64,000 nt of DNA, taken from positions 1 through 64,000 of the forward strand of contig NZ_VTOW01000002.1 in NCBI RefSeq assembly GCF_012184425.1, in the 5' to 3' direction. The DNA comes from Candidatus Manganitrophus noduliformans (lineage in GTDB: Bacteria; Nitrospirota; Nitrospiria; SBBL01; Manganitrophaceae). How positions within the stretch are numbered: position 1 is the stretch's first letter; every line of letters starts with the position of its first letter. The position numbers and the translations under genes were made by a program. Positions 34,901-45,276 of this stretch are shown here, in pieces. The notes under the pieces are model-generated. The model was not told where the DNA came from and did not search any database. It was given only the letters and a program-made list of their open reading frames with translations.

Positions 34901-35034
34901 CGAAACCGGTGATTGAATTGCGCCCGATAGGTTGCGGCGGGGGCGATCTCAATGTCCGAAAATCGGGCGATGAAAGCGTGAATGAAAGCATCGATCCGAT
35001 CTTTCCCGAACGGCGGAGTCTGCGACATCGTCAT
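31972..35034 (-). CDS. treY: Maltooligosyl trehalose synthase (TreY)
   Basis: GH13 enzyme that converts the reducing end of maltodextrins to trehalose. TreY landmarks: AATYRAQFNHRFRFSDAAQI N-terminal strand, SPYLQARPKSLHGYDICNHN, DIVPNHMGV, GLRVDHPDGLYDP with the nucleophile region, YVIVEKIL acid region and GTVGYEYLN, and SPGVPDLYQGCEL near the end. The frame is open to 35067; ATG 35034 or 35028 is preferred because the first 11 residues are not family-like. About 1020 residues, slightly longer than usual. treZ is not in the window. Confidence 0.92.
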   Translation of the reverse strand: MTMSQTPPFGKDRIDAFIHAFIARFSDIEIAPAATYRAQFNHRFRFSDAAQIIPYLNDLGITHLYASPYLQARPKSLHGYDICNHNALNPEIGSEADHAGMVDALRRHDLGHILDIVPNHMGVTENQWWLDVLENGRNSPFAHYFDIDWHPIKKELSGKVLLPVLGDQYGKVLENQELKLVFFEGAFWVTYYENRFPISPRTYPRLLRHRLEALEKEMGDDPESLQEYHGITLALLHLPAEIQSDPQRVAEERRQIDWIKRRLAKLYQAEGKIRQFIDANVALFNGRKGDPRSFDLLDQLLNDQSYRLSYWRVASDEINYRRFFDVNELASIAMERKEVFEETHRLIFQFIQEGKLDGLRVDHPDGLYDPVDYFRRLQKRCFVLRGMRQIPEEMPEEERKRVEERLAEAADRFLASRTRPGVRLPYYVIVEKILSKGERLPERWPVHGTVGYEYLNAVNALFVDSRHAKRFDEIYADFNGRKGRFFDIVYERKKFIMNTTMASEINVLSHQLNRLSEKDRLSRDFTLYSLRDAIREVIACFPIYRTYITRLERLEEHDRKFIEMAVTKAKQRSPATDISIFDYLKRILLMQHPEYFTEEDRMEQLAFVQKFQQCTGPIMAKGLEDTTFYVYNRLVSLNEVGGDPQTFGISISDFHAQNAERLERWPYSMLATSTHDTKRSEDVRARINVLSEMPDAWQAAATRWADLNRAKKSELEGDPAPDANEEYLLYQTLLGAWPFGEPSSGEYQEFVKRIQAYMMKASKEAKVNTSWISPNEAYDQALSAFIEAILDPGRSGPFLADFRTLQRKVAHFGIFNSLSQLLLKIASPGVPDLYQGCELFDLSLVDPDNRRPIDYPSRMRRLEGLKKEVMSDLPSPSLIQRLLREKEEGTIKLFVTWRAMNFRRAHRRLFLNGAYLPHEVIGPGKEHLIAFSRKLNQERVVVAAPRFLSVWMDGRLDDPIGAVWEGVDLLLEGEEPGAAYLNVLTGERIEAEEKNGKTVLPFHSIFKTFPLGLLSKQPEA

Positions 35035-35164
35035 CCCGGCTAAGAAGAGAGAAACGGCTGAAAACAAACCTCAGGAGAGAACATTCCCAGCTTTTATGAT
35101 CGCATATTTAAAGGAGGCGGAACAAGGGAGAGGAAAGATAATCGGGCGAGGGGGGGGCCGGCCC

Positions 35165-36709
35165 CTACTCCCATTCGATGGTGCTGGGGGGCTTGGAGGA
35201 GATGTCGTAAACGACCCGGTTGATCCCTTTGACCTCGTTGATGATCCGGCTGGAGATCCGTTTGAGAACGTCGTGCGGGATGTCGGCCCAGTCGGCGGTC
35301 ATCCCGTCCTGGCTGGTGACGGCGCGCAGCGCGATGGCATTCTCATATGTCCGCTCGTCCCCCATCACCCCGACGCTGTGAACCGGCAGATAGACGGCGA
35401 AGGCCTGCCAGATCGCATTGTAGAGACCGGCTTTCCGGATCTCTTCCTCGAAAATGGCGTCGGCCTCGCGCAATCGATCGAGCCGTTCCTTGGTGATCTT
35501 CCCAAGGACCCGCACCGCCAGGCCCGGACCGGGGAAGGGATGCCGATAGAGCAGCACCTCCGGAATGCCGAGCTCGACCCCCAGCCGCCGGACCTCATCT
35601 TTGAAGAGCATCCGAAGCGGCTCGACCAGCTTGAGGCGCATCCGTTTCGGAAGTCCGCCGACGTTGTGATGGGTCTTGATCGTCGCGGAGGGACCTTTCA
35701 ATGAAACACTCTCGATGACGTCTGGATAGAGGGTCCCCTGCACCAGGAAATCGACCTTGCCGACCTTTTTGGCCTCCTCGTCGAAGACCCGGATGAACTC
35801 CTTCCCGATGATCTTCCGCTTCCGCTCCGGATGGCTGTCGGCCGAAAGCCGTTTGAGAAAGCGATCGGAAGCATCGATGAAGCGGATGTTCAGCTTGAGA
35901 TTTTTCTTGAAGGTATCGAGGACCCGCTTCGCCTCCTCCTTCCGCAAGAGGCCGTTATCGACAAAGATGCAGGTCAGCCGCTTTCCGATCACCCGCTGGA
36001 CGAGGACGGCCGCCACGCTGGAGTCGACCCCGCCGCTGAGGGCGCAAATCGCCTTCCCCGCTCCGATCTGCGCCGCAATGGTTTTCTCCGCTTCTCTCAA
36101 GAAGGAGCCCATGTCCCACGTCGGTTTGCAGCCGGCGATGTGATAGAGGAAGTTCTGAAGGATCTCTCTTCCCTGCGGGGTGTGGACCACCTCCGGATGG
36201 AACTGGAGGGCGAAGAAATTCCGCCGCGGGTCTTTCATCGCGGCGGCGGGGGAGTTGTCGGTCCGGGCGATCGCTTGGAACCCGGGAGGAAGCGTTTCGA
36301 TCCGATCGCCGTGGCTCATCCAGACGGAGGTTCGGTTCGGCAATCCTTTAAAGAGATCGGAGGAGTCATCGATCAGCAGGTCGGCCCGGCCGTACTCCCG
36401 CTTTGTCGCCCGGGCCACCTTTCCGCCGAGAAGATGGGTCATCAACTGCATCCCGTAGCAGATCCCCAAGATCGGAACGGAAAGCTTGAAAAGGCCCGGA
36501 TCGCAGAGGGGGGCTTTTCTATCGTAGACGCTAGACGGTCCGCCGGAGAGAATGATCCCGCTCGGCTGCGCCGCTTCAATCTCTTTCAGCGGAAGATGAT
36601 ACGGGACGATCTCGGAGTAAACCCTGCTCTCCCGCACGCGGCGGGCGATGAGCTGGGTATACTGCGATCCGAAATCGAGGATAAGAATTTTAGGTGTGGA
36701 CGATGACAT
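35165..36709 (-). CDS. guaA: GMP synthase (glutamine-hydrolysing)
   Basis: Converts XMP to GMP. The class I glutaminase domain ([34 protein letters not shown] with the nucleophile cysteine; the His-x-Glu in [10 protein letters not shown]) is fused to the ATP pyrophosphatase domain ([20 protein letters not shown]-loop) and C-terminal dimer domain ending IEWE. 514 residues is normal. It follows guaB on the same strand with 30 bases between, forming the usual guaB-guaA operon. Confidence 0.97.
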   Translation of the reverse strand: MSSSTPKILILDFGSQYTQLIARRVRESRVYSEIVPYHLPLKEIEAAQPSGIILSGGPSSVYDRKAPLCDPGLFKLSVPILGICYGMQLMTHLLGGKVARATKREYGRADLLIDDSSDLFKGLPNRTSVWMSHGDRIETLPPGFQAIARTDNSPAAAMKDPRRNFFALQFHPEVVHTPQGREILQNFLYHIAGCKPTWDMGSFLREAEKTIAAQIGAGKAICALSGGVDSSVAAVLVQRVIGKRLTCIFVDNGLLRKEEAKRVLDTFKKNLKLNIRFIDASDRFLKRLSADSHPERKRKIIGKEFIRVFDEEAKKVGKVDFLVQGTLYPDVIESVSLKGPSATIKTHHNVGGLPKRMRLKLVEPLRMLFKDEVRRLGVELGIPEVLLYRHPFPGPGLAVRVLGKITKERLDRLREADAIFEEEIRKAGLYNAIWQAFAVYLPVHSVGVMGDERTYENAIALRAVTSQDGMTADWADIPHDVLKRISSRIINEVKGINRVVYDISSKPPSTIEWE

Positions 36710-36739
36710 CAGACCTGTGTGGCGGAAAATCGAGCGCTG

Positions 36740-38242
<1,503 letters not shown>

Positions 38243-38285
38243 TTATTATTATCATAACTGGGTATCGAGGTCAAGGGAAGGAGTT

Positions 38286-38330
38286 AAAATAAAAGAGCCC
38301 CGCAGGAAGGCTCCCGCAGGGCTCTTCGGG
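38286..38330 (-). terminator. Intrinsic terminator after the cold shock gene
   Basis: On the minus strand GAGCCCTGCGGGAGC pairs with the following CCTGCGGGGCTC and is followed by TTTTATTTT. It separates the cold shock transcript from the gua operon. Confidence 0.8.
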
Positions 38331-38342
38331 GTTGTTCGTCCG

Positions 38343-38546
38343 CTACGCAGCCAGACTGACGTTGATCGCCTGCGGGCCCTTTTTCCCCTGTTCAACTTCG
38401 AATTGAACCTTTTGGCCCTCTTCGAGCTTTCGATAACCCTCCCCCTGAATCGCTGTGTAGTGAACAAACACGTCGCCGCCATCATCGCGAGTGATAAACC
38501 CAAACCCTTTGTTGGCGTCGAACCATTTGACGCGCCCTTTAATCAT
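38343..38546 (-). CDS. Cold shock protein (CspA family)
   Basis: A 67-residue single-domain OB-fold RNA chaperone. RNA-binding motifs RNP1 (KGFGFI) and RNP2 (VFVHY) are intact, and the protein begins [20 protein letters not shown]. The start ATG 38546 has AGGAGGAAGG upstream. Roughly 190 bases of untranslated sequence with no other gene precede it, in keeping with the long regulatory leaders of csp messages; no specific cold box was recognised. Confidence 0.95.
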   Translation of the reverse strand: MIKGRVKWFDANKGFGFITRDDGGDVFVHYTAIQGEGYRKLEEGQKVQFEVEQGKKGPQAINVSLAA

Positions 38547-38802
38547 GGAGCCTTCCTCCTCAGTTCTCTCTTGATTGACCTTGTTCTTTGGCAGAAAGAA
38601 CACTGCCGCTTGTTTGAAACAAATCTCTATTACCAGCGCCGATTTTCCGTCGGCGACTTCGGACAGAAGCCGGGAGGCTCTCCGAACAGCCTCTAGAAAG
38701 CTTCCTCAAACAAGATCAATTCACCCTAGCATAAGGCAAAAATGGAAGTCAACGCGCTCGAAAGGATGGAAAGGAAGATCACATTGGATGGCTAAAAATG
38801 AA

Positions 38803-40203
38803 TCAGTCGTGATGATCTTTGTCGCCGTTCGGATGATCATGGTCGTCTACATGCGGCTTCTTTTTTGGGGAGTCGCTCATCTTGGAAGGGGCCGGCTTGG
38901 CCGGCGCCGGATCATGGGGGTGATCCCCTTCTTCTTCGTCGTGGTGGTCGGCCTCCTCCGGATGATCGTGATCGTCCACATGAGGCTTCCCTTCAGAGTG
39001 GCTCCCCATCTGAGAGGGCGCCGCCTCGGGTGAATCGGGATCGTGGGAATGATCCTCCTCCTCGTGGGGATGATCCCCTTCGTCGTGGTGGTCCCCCTCC
39101 TCTCCCATGACGGCGCCCTCCTCCTCATGGGTATGCCCCTCATGCTCCTGCGCGGGCACGGCCCATCCGTAGACAGTGAGGGCGATCAAGGAGAGGCCGA
39201 AGAGGGCGCCGAGGCTCAAGATTCCTTTGCGGGCTCCCAGGCGCCGCTCCTGTCCGCGATCCAACAAGGGAACCAACGCCAAGAAGCCGAAGAGAATCAT
39301 CGTGATGTAGAGAACGGCGCCGACCCCCCAGATATTCTCGAACAGATACATCCAGAGGAACGGCCAGGGGGGCTTGACCGGATCTCCATGCCCGGAGGGG
39401 GCCTCTCCAAGCGGCGCGCGAACAAAAACGGCCATCAGCGCCAGGAACCCGTAATAAGCGACGGAGAGAAGAAGAATGCTCCGGGCATGCTCGCTGAACC
39501 GGCCTTTGACCTCCTGCGGCGGCACTTCCGGCGCATTCGACCATTTCCCCCAGGGGGTGGGGGCCAGATTGAAAATGTGGATCAGGTAGAAATGACCCAT
39601 CAGAAGAAGAACGATCAGGACCGGGTAGACGGCGATATGCGACACATAAATCCGCAGGTTCATCGGGCTGCTTCCGGGCCACTCCATCATGATGGCCCCG
39701 ACCGGACCGAGCATCCGCAACAAGCCCTTTAAATGACTCAGCGCATCGGCTCCCTCCTGATCCCATTTCAGGACTGTTCCGGAGAAGTAGGACCCCATCA
39801 ACATGACCCCGAGAAGGGCGACGCCGATCCACCAGGTGACCTGGCGCGGATGTTTGTAGGCGCCGGTGATGAAGACCCGGCTGGTATGAAGGATCAGGGC
39901 GAAGATCACCCCCTGCGCGAACCAGTAATGAAGCGCGCGAAGATAGCTCGCCCAGTTGATCCGTTGAATTTGCTCTAAACTCTTGTAGGCTTGCTGAGGA
40001 AGGGGATTATAGAGCTGCGCCAGGACAAAACCGGTGAGGACCAACAGGACAAAACCGATGAAGGCGACCCCGCCGAAAGTATAAAGCGCTGAGCGGCCAT
40101 GCTCGGGGACGGGAAAATCGAGGTGCCTTAATCCGAGCCAGGTGTCGAGCCATCCCCACCGGGAGGGCTCCGTCGCTGATTTTCCCGAGGCTGGCGAGGG
40201 AAT
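38803..40203 (-). CDS. b6-type cytochrome b with C-terminal His/Asp/Glu-rich tail, probable ATT start
   Basis: Quinol-oxidising membrane cytochrome b. The N-terminal part upstream of the first TTG (40044) is clearly coding: WGWLDTWLGLRHLDFPVPEH then a Gly-rich helix start are family-typical. The only well-placed start is ATT at 40203, six bases after GGAGG (40214-40210). Haem ligands pair as H-x13-H (LHYWF...LHTSR) and H-x14-H (SHIAVYP...GHFYLIH), the latter spacing typical of b6 rather than bc1. The last ~110 residues are soluble, with a duplicated unit ending KPHVDDHDHP. Follows a ferredoxin gene by 50 bases. No Rieske protein is in the window. Confidence 0.82.
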   Translation of the reverse strand: MPSPASGKSATEPSRWGWLDTWLGLRHLDFPVPEHGRSALYTFGGVAFIGFVLLVLTGFVLAQLYNPLPQQAYKSLEQIQRINWASYLRALHYWFAQGVIFALILHTSRVFITGAYKHPRQVTWWIGVALLGVMLMGSYFSGTVLKWDQEGADALSHLKGLLRMLGPVGAIMMEWPGSSPMNLRIYVSHIAVYPVLIVLLLMGHFYLIHIFNLAPTPWGKWSNAPEVPPQEVKGRFSEHARSILLLSVAYYGFLALMAVFVRAPLGEAPSGHGDPVKPPWPFLWMYLFENIWGVGAVLYITMILFGFLALVPLLDRGQERRLGARKGILSLGALFGLSLIALTVYGWAVPAQEHEGHTHEEEGAVMGEEGDHHDEGDHPHEEEDHSHDPDSPEAAPSQMGSHSEGKPHVDDHDHPEEADHHDEEEGDHPHDPAPAKPAPSKMSDSPKKKPHVDDHDHPNGDKDHHD

Positions 40204-40253
40204 GATTTTCCTCCAACAGATGAGGGAATAAGAAATCAGAGAGTGACGATTTT

Positions 40254-40769
40254 TTATTCTGCTTCAAAGATCCGCTTCACCAGGGCGGCGAGTCGATCGG
40301 GATCGTTTGCGACCGCTTCAACCTCTTTCTTTGCGTCCGCCACGAAGGGGATCGCCGTATCGGGGAGGATCGCGGAGAGCCCCTGCAGCCGGGCCCGCTT
40401 CTCCACCATCATTCGGATGATTTCCCGTACGGCGGGGTCGAGCGCATCCAGCTCTCGGAGGGCCCCGCGGCTCCACTCCATCTCCTGATCCGGAACGCGG
40501 ACGACAACGTCCCCCTGAATTTTCGCCTGGCAGGAGAGCCGAAACGGCGCGGTCAGTTGGGCCTCTTCGAGCATGTTCTCTTCATCCAGATCGATCTCCG
40601 TCAGATTCGTCACCCCCTCCACCACCCAAATCCGGCAGGTGCTGCAGGTCGCGAAACCGCCGCAGTCGTGCCGCATCTGAAGACCGAGCTTTTCAGCCGC
40701 GTCGAGGAGGCTGGTTCCGTCCGGAATCTCCCCGCTTTTCCCGTATGGATAAAAGGTAACCTTGGACAT
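40254..40769 (-). CDS. 2Fe-2S ferredoxin with C-terminal helical extension
   Basis: The N-terminal ~95 residues are a plant/adrenodoxin-like 2Fe-2S domain with cysteines in HDCGGFATCSTC and RLSCQAKI. The remaining ~70 residues (LDALDPAVREIIRMMVEKRA, FVADAKKEVEAVANDPDR) resemble the PCP_red-type helical domain seen in some ferredoxins and in protochlorophyllide reductase. Upstream of and probably cotranscribed with cytochrome b, so it may exchange electrons with it, for example in reverse electron flow; that role is inference. Confidence 0.85.
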   Translation of the reverse strand: MSKVTFYPYGKSGEIPDGTSLLDAAEKLGLQMRHDCGGFATCSTCRIWVVEGVTNLTEIDLDEENMLEEAQLTAPFRLSCQAKIQGDVVVRVPDQEMEWSRGALRELDALDPAVREIIRMMVEKRARLQGLSAILPDTAIPFVADAKKEVEAVANDPDRLAALVKRIFEAE

Positions 40770-40865
40770 GTCCTGTTCTCGAAGAATTTGGCGAAGAATA
40801 AGGGAAATTATAACGTATCAGGGTATTGAAATCAATGGGAACGGCTTCATTTCGATCCGTCCGGA

Positions 40866-41102
40866 TCACGCGGGCGATTTTCCGTTGCCCCCCTCGTTTG
40901 GCCGATCATTTGAGTCGGCGTCCTGCCCTTCGGAGGATTCGGCTTCTTTCTCCGCTTCCTCCTCAGACTGCGCCGGGATTCGATAATCTCCGCTGGCCCA
41001 TCGGCCCAGATCGATCAGTTTGCATCTCTCCGAGCAGAAAGGCCGGTAGCGGCTCTCCTTCCAATCGATCTTTTTTTTACAGGTAGGGCAGACTGCTTTC
41101 AT
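40866..41102 (-). CDS. yacG: YacG-like DNA gyrase inhibitor, zinc protein
   Basis: A 78-residue protein starting [14 protein letters not shown] with CPTC and, 15 residues later, [22 protein letters not shown]: the CxxC-CxxxC zinc site and helix of YacG, which binds GyrB and blocks gyrase. The C-terminal half is acidic and disordered. Start ATG 41102 has GAGAGG upstream; the open frame further upstream overlaps the neighbouring gene and lacks support. Confidence 0.92.
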   Translation of the reverse strand: MKAVCPTCKKKIDWKESRYRPFCSERCKLIDLGRWASGDYRIPAQSEEEAEKEAESSEGQDADSNDRPNEGGNGKSPA

Positions 41103-41190
41103 AGGGGCCTCTCTCAGGCGCGACCGATCTTTTACGCAGATTTGTTGATCGGAAAAGAGTTCGGAGAAAATTCGGCATTCCAGAGATGAT

Positions 41191-42030
41191 TTATTTAGGA
41201 CGGTTGACGAGGCTCGTCTCCCTTTTTGAGAGGATCGCATTCGACAAGCGATTCCCCTCCCTTCTGGAGGAGAGGATGGCGGTGATGCTGCCGATTTTAA
41301 TCTTCGACTGCATCATCACCGGGATCCGTTTCTCATCCTCGGTAAACCAGATAAAGACATCCCCTTTGTCCATGAAGAGCCCTTCGTATTGGACCTTCGC
41401 CTGGACCTTAATCGTATTGAAGGTTCCGACCGGCGTCGTCACCCGCTCCCTCGCCACCCCGCGAATCTCCAACAACCAATTTTTCTCGCTCTCATGGACA
41501 TTGATGAAAACCGAACGCCCCACGTCGATCGTGTTCTTCACCCTGAAAAAATAAAGGGAGCTCAATGAATCTTGAACCTGAGGAGGAACCTCGAAGACCT
41601 TTTCCTTGTTGTTTTTAAACTGCACCGCCCGGTGCTGAATCTGGTCAAATGAAATCACTTTTTCTCTTCTTCGCTTTCCTTGATGTTGCTTGACCTTGAT
41701 GAAATGCGAGTAGAATCCTTCGACATCGATATACGATTCGACCCGATCATCCACCGGGTAAAAAAGCGAGACAAAATCGTTCGACTGGGCGGTGGAGACG
41801 ATGTGGTAGACCTCGCGGCCTTTCAGCCTTGTTTTCTCCATCACCTCCATGACGGCGATTCCCGCTTTCGCGCCGAAATAGGTAATATCGTAGGTAAGGC
41901 GCTCACCCGGTCCGAAAGAGGAGTTGGCGAGATGATGTGATGAAGGGGGAACGGAAATCGGCTCTGTCGCCTCTATCGGAGAAATAAACAGCAAGCAGGC
42001 AAAGAAAATCAATGTGACCCAAAACTTCAT
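41191..42030 (-). CDS. Exported DUF3108 protein
   Basis: A 279-residue protein with an N-terminal signal peptide ([19 protein letters not shown]) and a DUF3108 beta-rich domain: [20 protein letters not shown], a [20 protein letters not shown]-like segment, and [20 protein letters not shown] near the end. DUF3108 proteins are periplasmic/outer-membrane-associated and of unknown function. Adjacent to yacG on the same strand. Confidence 0.85.
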   Translation of the reverse strand: MKFWVTLIFFACLLFISPIEATEPISVPPSSHHLANSSFGPGERLTYDITYFGAKAGIAVMEVMEKTRLKGREVYHIVSTAQSNDFVSLFYPVDDRVESYIDVEGFYSHFIKVKQHQGKRRREKVISFDQIQHRAVQFKNNKEKVFEVPPQVQDSLSSLYFFRVKNTIDVGRSVFINVHESEKNWLLEIRGVARERVTTPVGTFNTIKVQAKVQYEGLFMDKGDVFIWFTEDEKRIPVMMQSKIKIGSITAILSSRREGNRLSNAILSKRETSLVNRPK

Positions 42031-42239
42031 CGCGTCCTTTGTGATCGGTGCTTATTAACGCGTCCCTGCAGGACTGAATAAACGGACCGCTTGGTAACCT
42101 GCCTTCGGCGACATCCAATGATCACTGCCGACACCGGATGCTCCGGGAGAATGCACGTTTTCCCGCCGTCTCCTTGAGATCCCAGAAAAGATGCAATCGT
42201 CAGGAATTCTATAAAAATACCAGACGTTCCGGAAAAAGG

Positions 42240-42836
42240 TCAAGACGAAAGTGACCCCGGATGGGTTCCCGCTTGTAGTAGAATCCCAGCAATCCCTCCG
42301 ACCCAATTAAAGAAGATATCTCGAAGGTCGAAGACCCGATTTGGCAAGATCCATTGGATGATTTCATCGCCGACCCCGACGGTAAAGACAAGCCCCAGGG
42401 CCACCCCGATTCCCCCTTGAAACAACCGGCCCCACCGGCCCGGTCGATTCTCTCCCGTCGGGAAAGGATCTAAAGCAGGGGAGTGGGCGGATGGGTGATG
42501 CCCCGAGCGCCGAAGCGGTTGTGCGGCGCGGAGGACCAAGTAACCCAAACCGGCATACTGAATGAGGTGAATCCGCTCCTCGGGCATTGCGATCGGACTG
42601 ACGACGAGCACTAAAGCGATGGCGACAAAGATGAGCGTCGGTCTTCGAGCAAATTCGGTTTTCGCCCGCCCGATTGAGGCAAGAAGGGTCACGGCGATTC
42701 CAGCCAGGATCAGATTCATCGAGAGGCTGAAAGAAGACCCGAGCACCCCTTTGACCAGATTCAGCAGAGGTCGCCCGAACGGGAGGGTTGCATAGAGAAG
42801 GAGCGTATAAACGGCGACGCCGATCCATCGGCTCAT
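42240..42836 (-). CDS. VanZ-like membrane protein
   Basis: A 198-residue protein with about five hydrophobic helices; residues ~85-175 include PIAMPEERIHLIQYAGLGYL and GVGDEIIQWILPNRVFDLRD, which match the VanZ/YbgC-like fold whose conserved E..H..Y and DE..Q..R residues line a membrane pocket. Its start overlaps the stop of the upstream metallo-hydrolase gene by four bases (ATGA), so the two are translationally coupled. Function of the family is unclear; some members affect glycopeptide resistance and cell-surface phospholipids. Confidence 0.75.
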   Translation of the reverse strand: MSRWIGVAVYTLLLYATLPFGRPLLNLVKGVLGSSFSLSMNLILAGIAVTLLASIGRAKTEFARRPTLIFVAIALVLVVSPIAMPEERIHLIQYAGLGYLVLRAAQPLRRSGHHPSAHSPALDPFPTGENRPGRWGRLFQGGIGVALGLVFTVGVGDEIIQWILPNRVFDLRDIFFNWVGGIAGILLQAGTHPGSLSS

Positions 42837-43822
42837 CGCCGCCGCTCCGTTCGAACACGGACCGATCGGCCGTCGCTGGTGATCGTAATCGTCCCCTCCA
42901 AATCGGTCCGGTGCAGGTGCGCCCCCGCCCGCCGGTACATCTCAAGCACTTCTTCTTTCGGGAGGCCGTAGGGATTCGGGCCGATGCTTAAAATCGCCCG
43001 CTCCGGACGAACCGCCTGAACGAAAGGTTCTATCGACTCTCCCCCATGATGCGGAATTTTGGCCACATTGGCCTTTAACTTCGGACCATAAATCGCCAAG
43101 AGCTCCCGCTGCACCTCAGGACCGATATCGGCCGTGAAGAGGAATATCATTTCGCCATGGATGACCTTGACGGCAAGGGAATCTTCATTGGGGTCTCCCC
43201 GCAACGCTCCGGGATGGAGCGCCTCCAGCCGAACAGAATCAGAAAGCGGAATGATCTCGCCGCGGCGGACGACGCGATACGGACGGCGCTCGATTTTACG
43301 GAGAACGGTTTCGACCTCCGGCTCCACCGCTTTTGGAAATAGGGGGAGGAGTATCATCCCCGTCCGCTCTTTCTTAGAAGAAAAGGGAAGAAGTTGATCG
43401 AAAACCGGGCCGAGGCCGCCGGCATGATCCGGATGAAAGTGGGTGACCAGAAGCGCATCAAGCCGATCGATCCCCATCTGCCGAAGGAGAGAGGCGACGC
43501 GAGGACCCTTCTCCGGCCTCCCCCCATCGATCAGAACCGCTCCCCCTTCCGGAAGACGCAGCACGATCGCCTCTCCGTATCCGACATCGAGGAAGCGTAT
43601 CTCTAAAGGAGGCGGTGAATCGGCGTGAATGGAATCGATACAGAAAAAGAAGAAGAGATAACAGCAGAAGAGAGAAATACGGTTGAAGCGCGACTGTTGG
43701 AAGGAAGCTCCTCCTACGAGGCTCCGCGGCCTGCCAAGACGACGAAGATGGTTTTGATGAAAATTTTCAGGTCGAGCTTTAAAGACCAGTTGTCGATGTA
43801 GTGGAGGTCGAGCTCCATCCAT
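42833..43822 (-). CDS. Secreted ComEC/Rec2-like MBL-fold hydrolase
   Basis: Metallo-beta-lactamase fold domain of the ComEC type: LEIRFLDVGYGEAIVLRLPE, ALLVTHFHPDHAGGLGPVFD with the HxHxDH metal motif, and FTADIGPEVQRELLAIYG. Before this is a signal-peptide-like stretch (ISLFCCYLFFFFCIDSIHA). No ATG, GTG or TTG lies in frame just before the signal peptide; the nearest is ATG 43822, inside the end of the sugar transferase gene. The true start may be a rare codon. Likely periplasmic; could hydrolyse nucleic acid or other phosphate esters. Coupled to the VanZ-like gene. Confidence 0.75.
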   Translation of the reverse strand: MDGARPPLHRQLVFKARPENFHQNHLRRLGRPRSLVGGASFQQSRFNRISLFCCYLFFFFCIDSIHADSPPPLEIRFLDVGYGEAIVLRLPEGGAVLIDGGRPEKGPRVASLLRQMGIDRLDALLVTHFHPDHAGGLGPVFDQLLPFSSKKERTGMILLPLFPKAVEPEVETVLRKIERRPYRVVRRGEIIPLSDSVRLEALHPGALRGDPNEDSLAVKVIHGEMIFLFTADIGPEVQRELLAIYGPKLKANVAKIPHHGGESIEPFVQAVRPERAILSIGPNPYGLPKEEVLEMYRRAGAHLHRTDLEGTITITSDGRSVRVRTERRR

Positions 43823-45135
43823 TTTTTGAAATCGGTAATCTTGTTCCGGCCATTGACCTGCCAAAGGCAGGTTAACCCCGGCTTCATGGAGAGCCGCCGC
43901 CGCTGCCACCGCTCGTATTTCGCAACTTCTTCAGGCAAGGGAGGGCGCGGGCCGACGATGCTCATGTCGCCGCGAAGGACGTTGTAGAGCTGGGGGAATT
44001 CGTCGAGGCTGGTTCTGCGGAGAAGGCGGCCGACCCAGGTGGTGCGGGGGTCTTTGAGAATCTTAAATGCCGGCCCCTTCATCTCGTTCAGATGCTCAAC
44101 GTCATTTCTCATCCCCTCCGCGTTCTCCAGCATGGACCGGAACTTGTAGAGGGTGAACTGCCTCCCGTTCAAACCAATTCGGGTCTGTCGGAAAAGAACC
44201 GGTCCGGCCGATGTCAATTTGATCATCAAAGCGATGAGCAATGAGAGGGGAAGAAGCGCGAGCAGTACAACGGAAGCGATGATGAGATCAAAGACCCGCT
44301 TCGCCGCCAGGAGCACTTCGTCATGCGGGGTGGTCGTGAAAGTCAATAGCGGCACTCCGTGAAGATCTTCGAGGTGAACTTTCGCGATCATATGGGGGAA
44401 AAAGTTGACCGCCACGCGGGTCCGAATCCCCTGCTCTTCGCAGAGGAGGAAGATTTCTTCGAGCTCTTCCAGTCTTTTCCGAGAAACGGCAAAGATTAAT
44501 TCGTCAACAACAACTCTCTGGAGCATCGATGGAAGATCTGCAACATGCCCTAGAACGGGGACTTTTCCGACTTTCTCGATCTTTATTTCCTGATTATCCG
44601 AAACAAAACCGATCAGCTTTAATCCCCAGTGTTTGTTTTTCCCGATGATTTCCGCCACCTCTCTGGCCCGTCTTCCCGTCCCGACGATCAGGATATTTCG
44701 ATAGTTATAACCTCGTTTTCTGGCGGCCCGGATGAAGGTTCGAAGTGTCAATCTCTCTAGAAAAATGAAAAGAAAACTGAGACATCCAAATGAGATGATG
44801 AAAAGACGGCTGATATAGTCGGCTTTGGCGGCAAAGACGATCGCCATGAGAAGGAGCGTTCCCAAGGAGGAAACCTTGGCCAGGTTCCAGACTTCCCGCC
44901 AGAAGGTTTTCGTCCTTTGGGATTCATAAAAGCCGATATAGTAAAAAAGGGACGACCAAAGGGGAACGACTACATAGACGAGCCACAGATACCTATCAAA
45001 CGAGAAGAGCTTTCCGTAGGGTTCTGAAAAATAGGAATCCCGAAGGAGAAATGAAAGAAAGAACGCCCCGATGAGTAACGCGACATCTGTCAGGTAAACC
45101 CAGAGTGAGATAAGTTTTGCTTTCTGCCTTAACAT
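43714..45135 (-). CDS. Polyprenyl-phosphate sugar phosphotransferase (WbaP/WcaJ-like)
   Basis: Starts glycan assembly by moving a sugar-1-phosphate to undecaprenyl phosphate. The N-terminus has four to five membrane helices (LWVYLTDVALLIGAFFLSFL onward), a Rossmann-like CoA-binding domain (NILIVGTGRRAREVAEIIGK) and the C-terminal catalytic Bac_transf domain with RVFDLIIASVVLLALLPLS, FRQTRIGLNGRQFTLYKFRS, and RTSLDEFPQLYNVLRGDMSI. Length 473 residues is typical. The downstream metallo-hydrolase frame overlaps its 3' end. Confidence 0.92.
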   Translation of the reverse strand: MLRQKAKLISLWVYLTDVALLIGAFFLSFLLRDSYFSEPYGKLFSFDRYLWLVYVVVPLWSSLFYYIGFYESQRTKTFWREVWNLAKVSSLGTLLLMAIVFAAKADYISRLFIISFGCLSFLFIFLERLTLRTFIRAARKRGYNYRNILIVGTGRRAREVAEIIGKNKHWGLKLIGFVSDNQEIKIEKVGKVPVLGHVADLPSMLQRVVVDELIFAVSRKRLEELEEIFLLCEEQGIRTRVAVNFFPHMIAKVHLEDLHGVPLLTFTTTPHDEVLLAAKRVFDLIIASVVLLALLPLSLLIALMIKLTSAGPVLFRQTRIGLNGRQFTLYKFRSMLENAEGMRNDVEHLNEMKGPAFKILKDPRTTWVGRLLRRTSLDEFPQLYNVLRGDMSIVGPRPPLPEEVAKYERWQRRRLSMKPGLTCLWQVNGRNKITDFKKWMELDLHYIDNWSLKLDLKIFIKTIFVVLAGRGAS

Positions 45136-45276
45136 TGGACCTCACTAACATACCAAAAAGTAAAATAACACGATTGATTTTCAACATGCAATAGAGATCT
45201 TCAACCTAACCCGGCATTGCCGAAACCGAAAAGACGTTAAACACTCGTGAATCGTTAAACGGATTCCATTTCTGAA

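Noticed and set aside
40007-40267. A separate 86-residue gene between ferredoxin and cytochrome b
   Set aside because: It is a different frame over the cytochrome b N-terminus; the cytochrome b frame gives the recognisable family sequence here.
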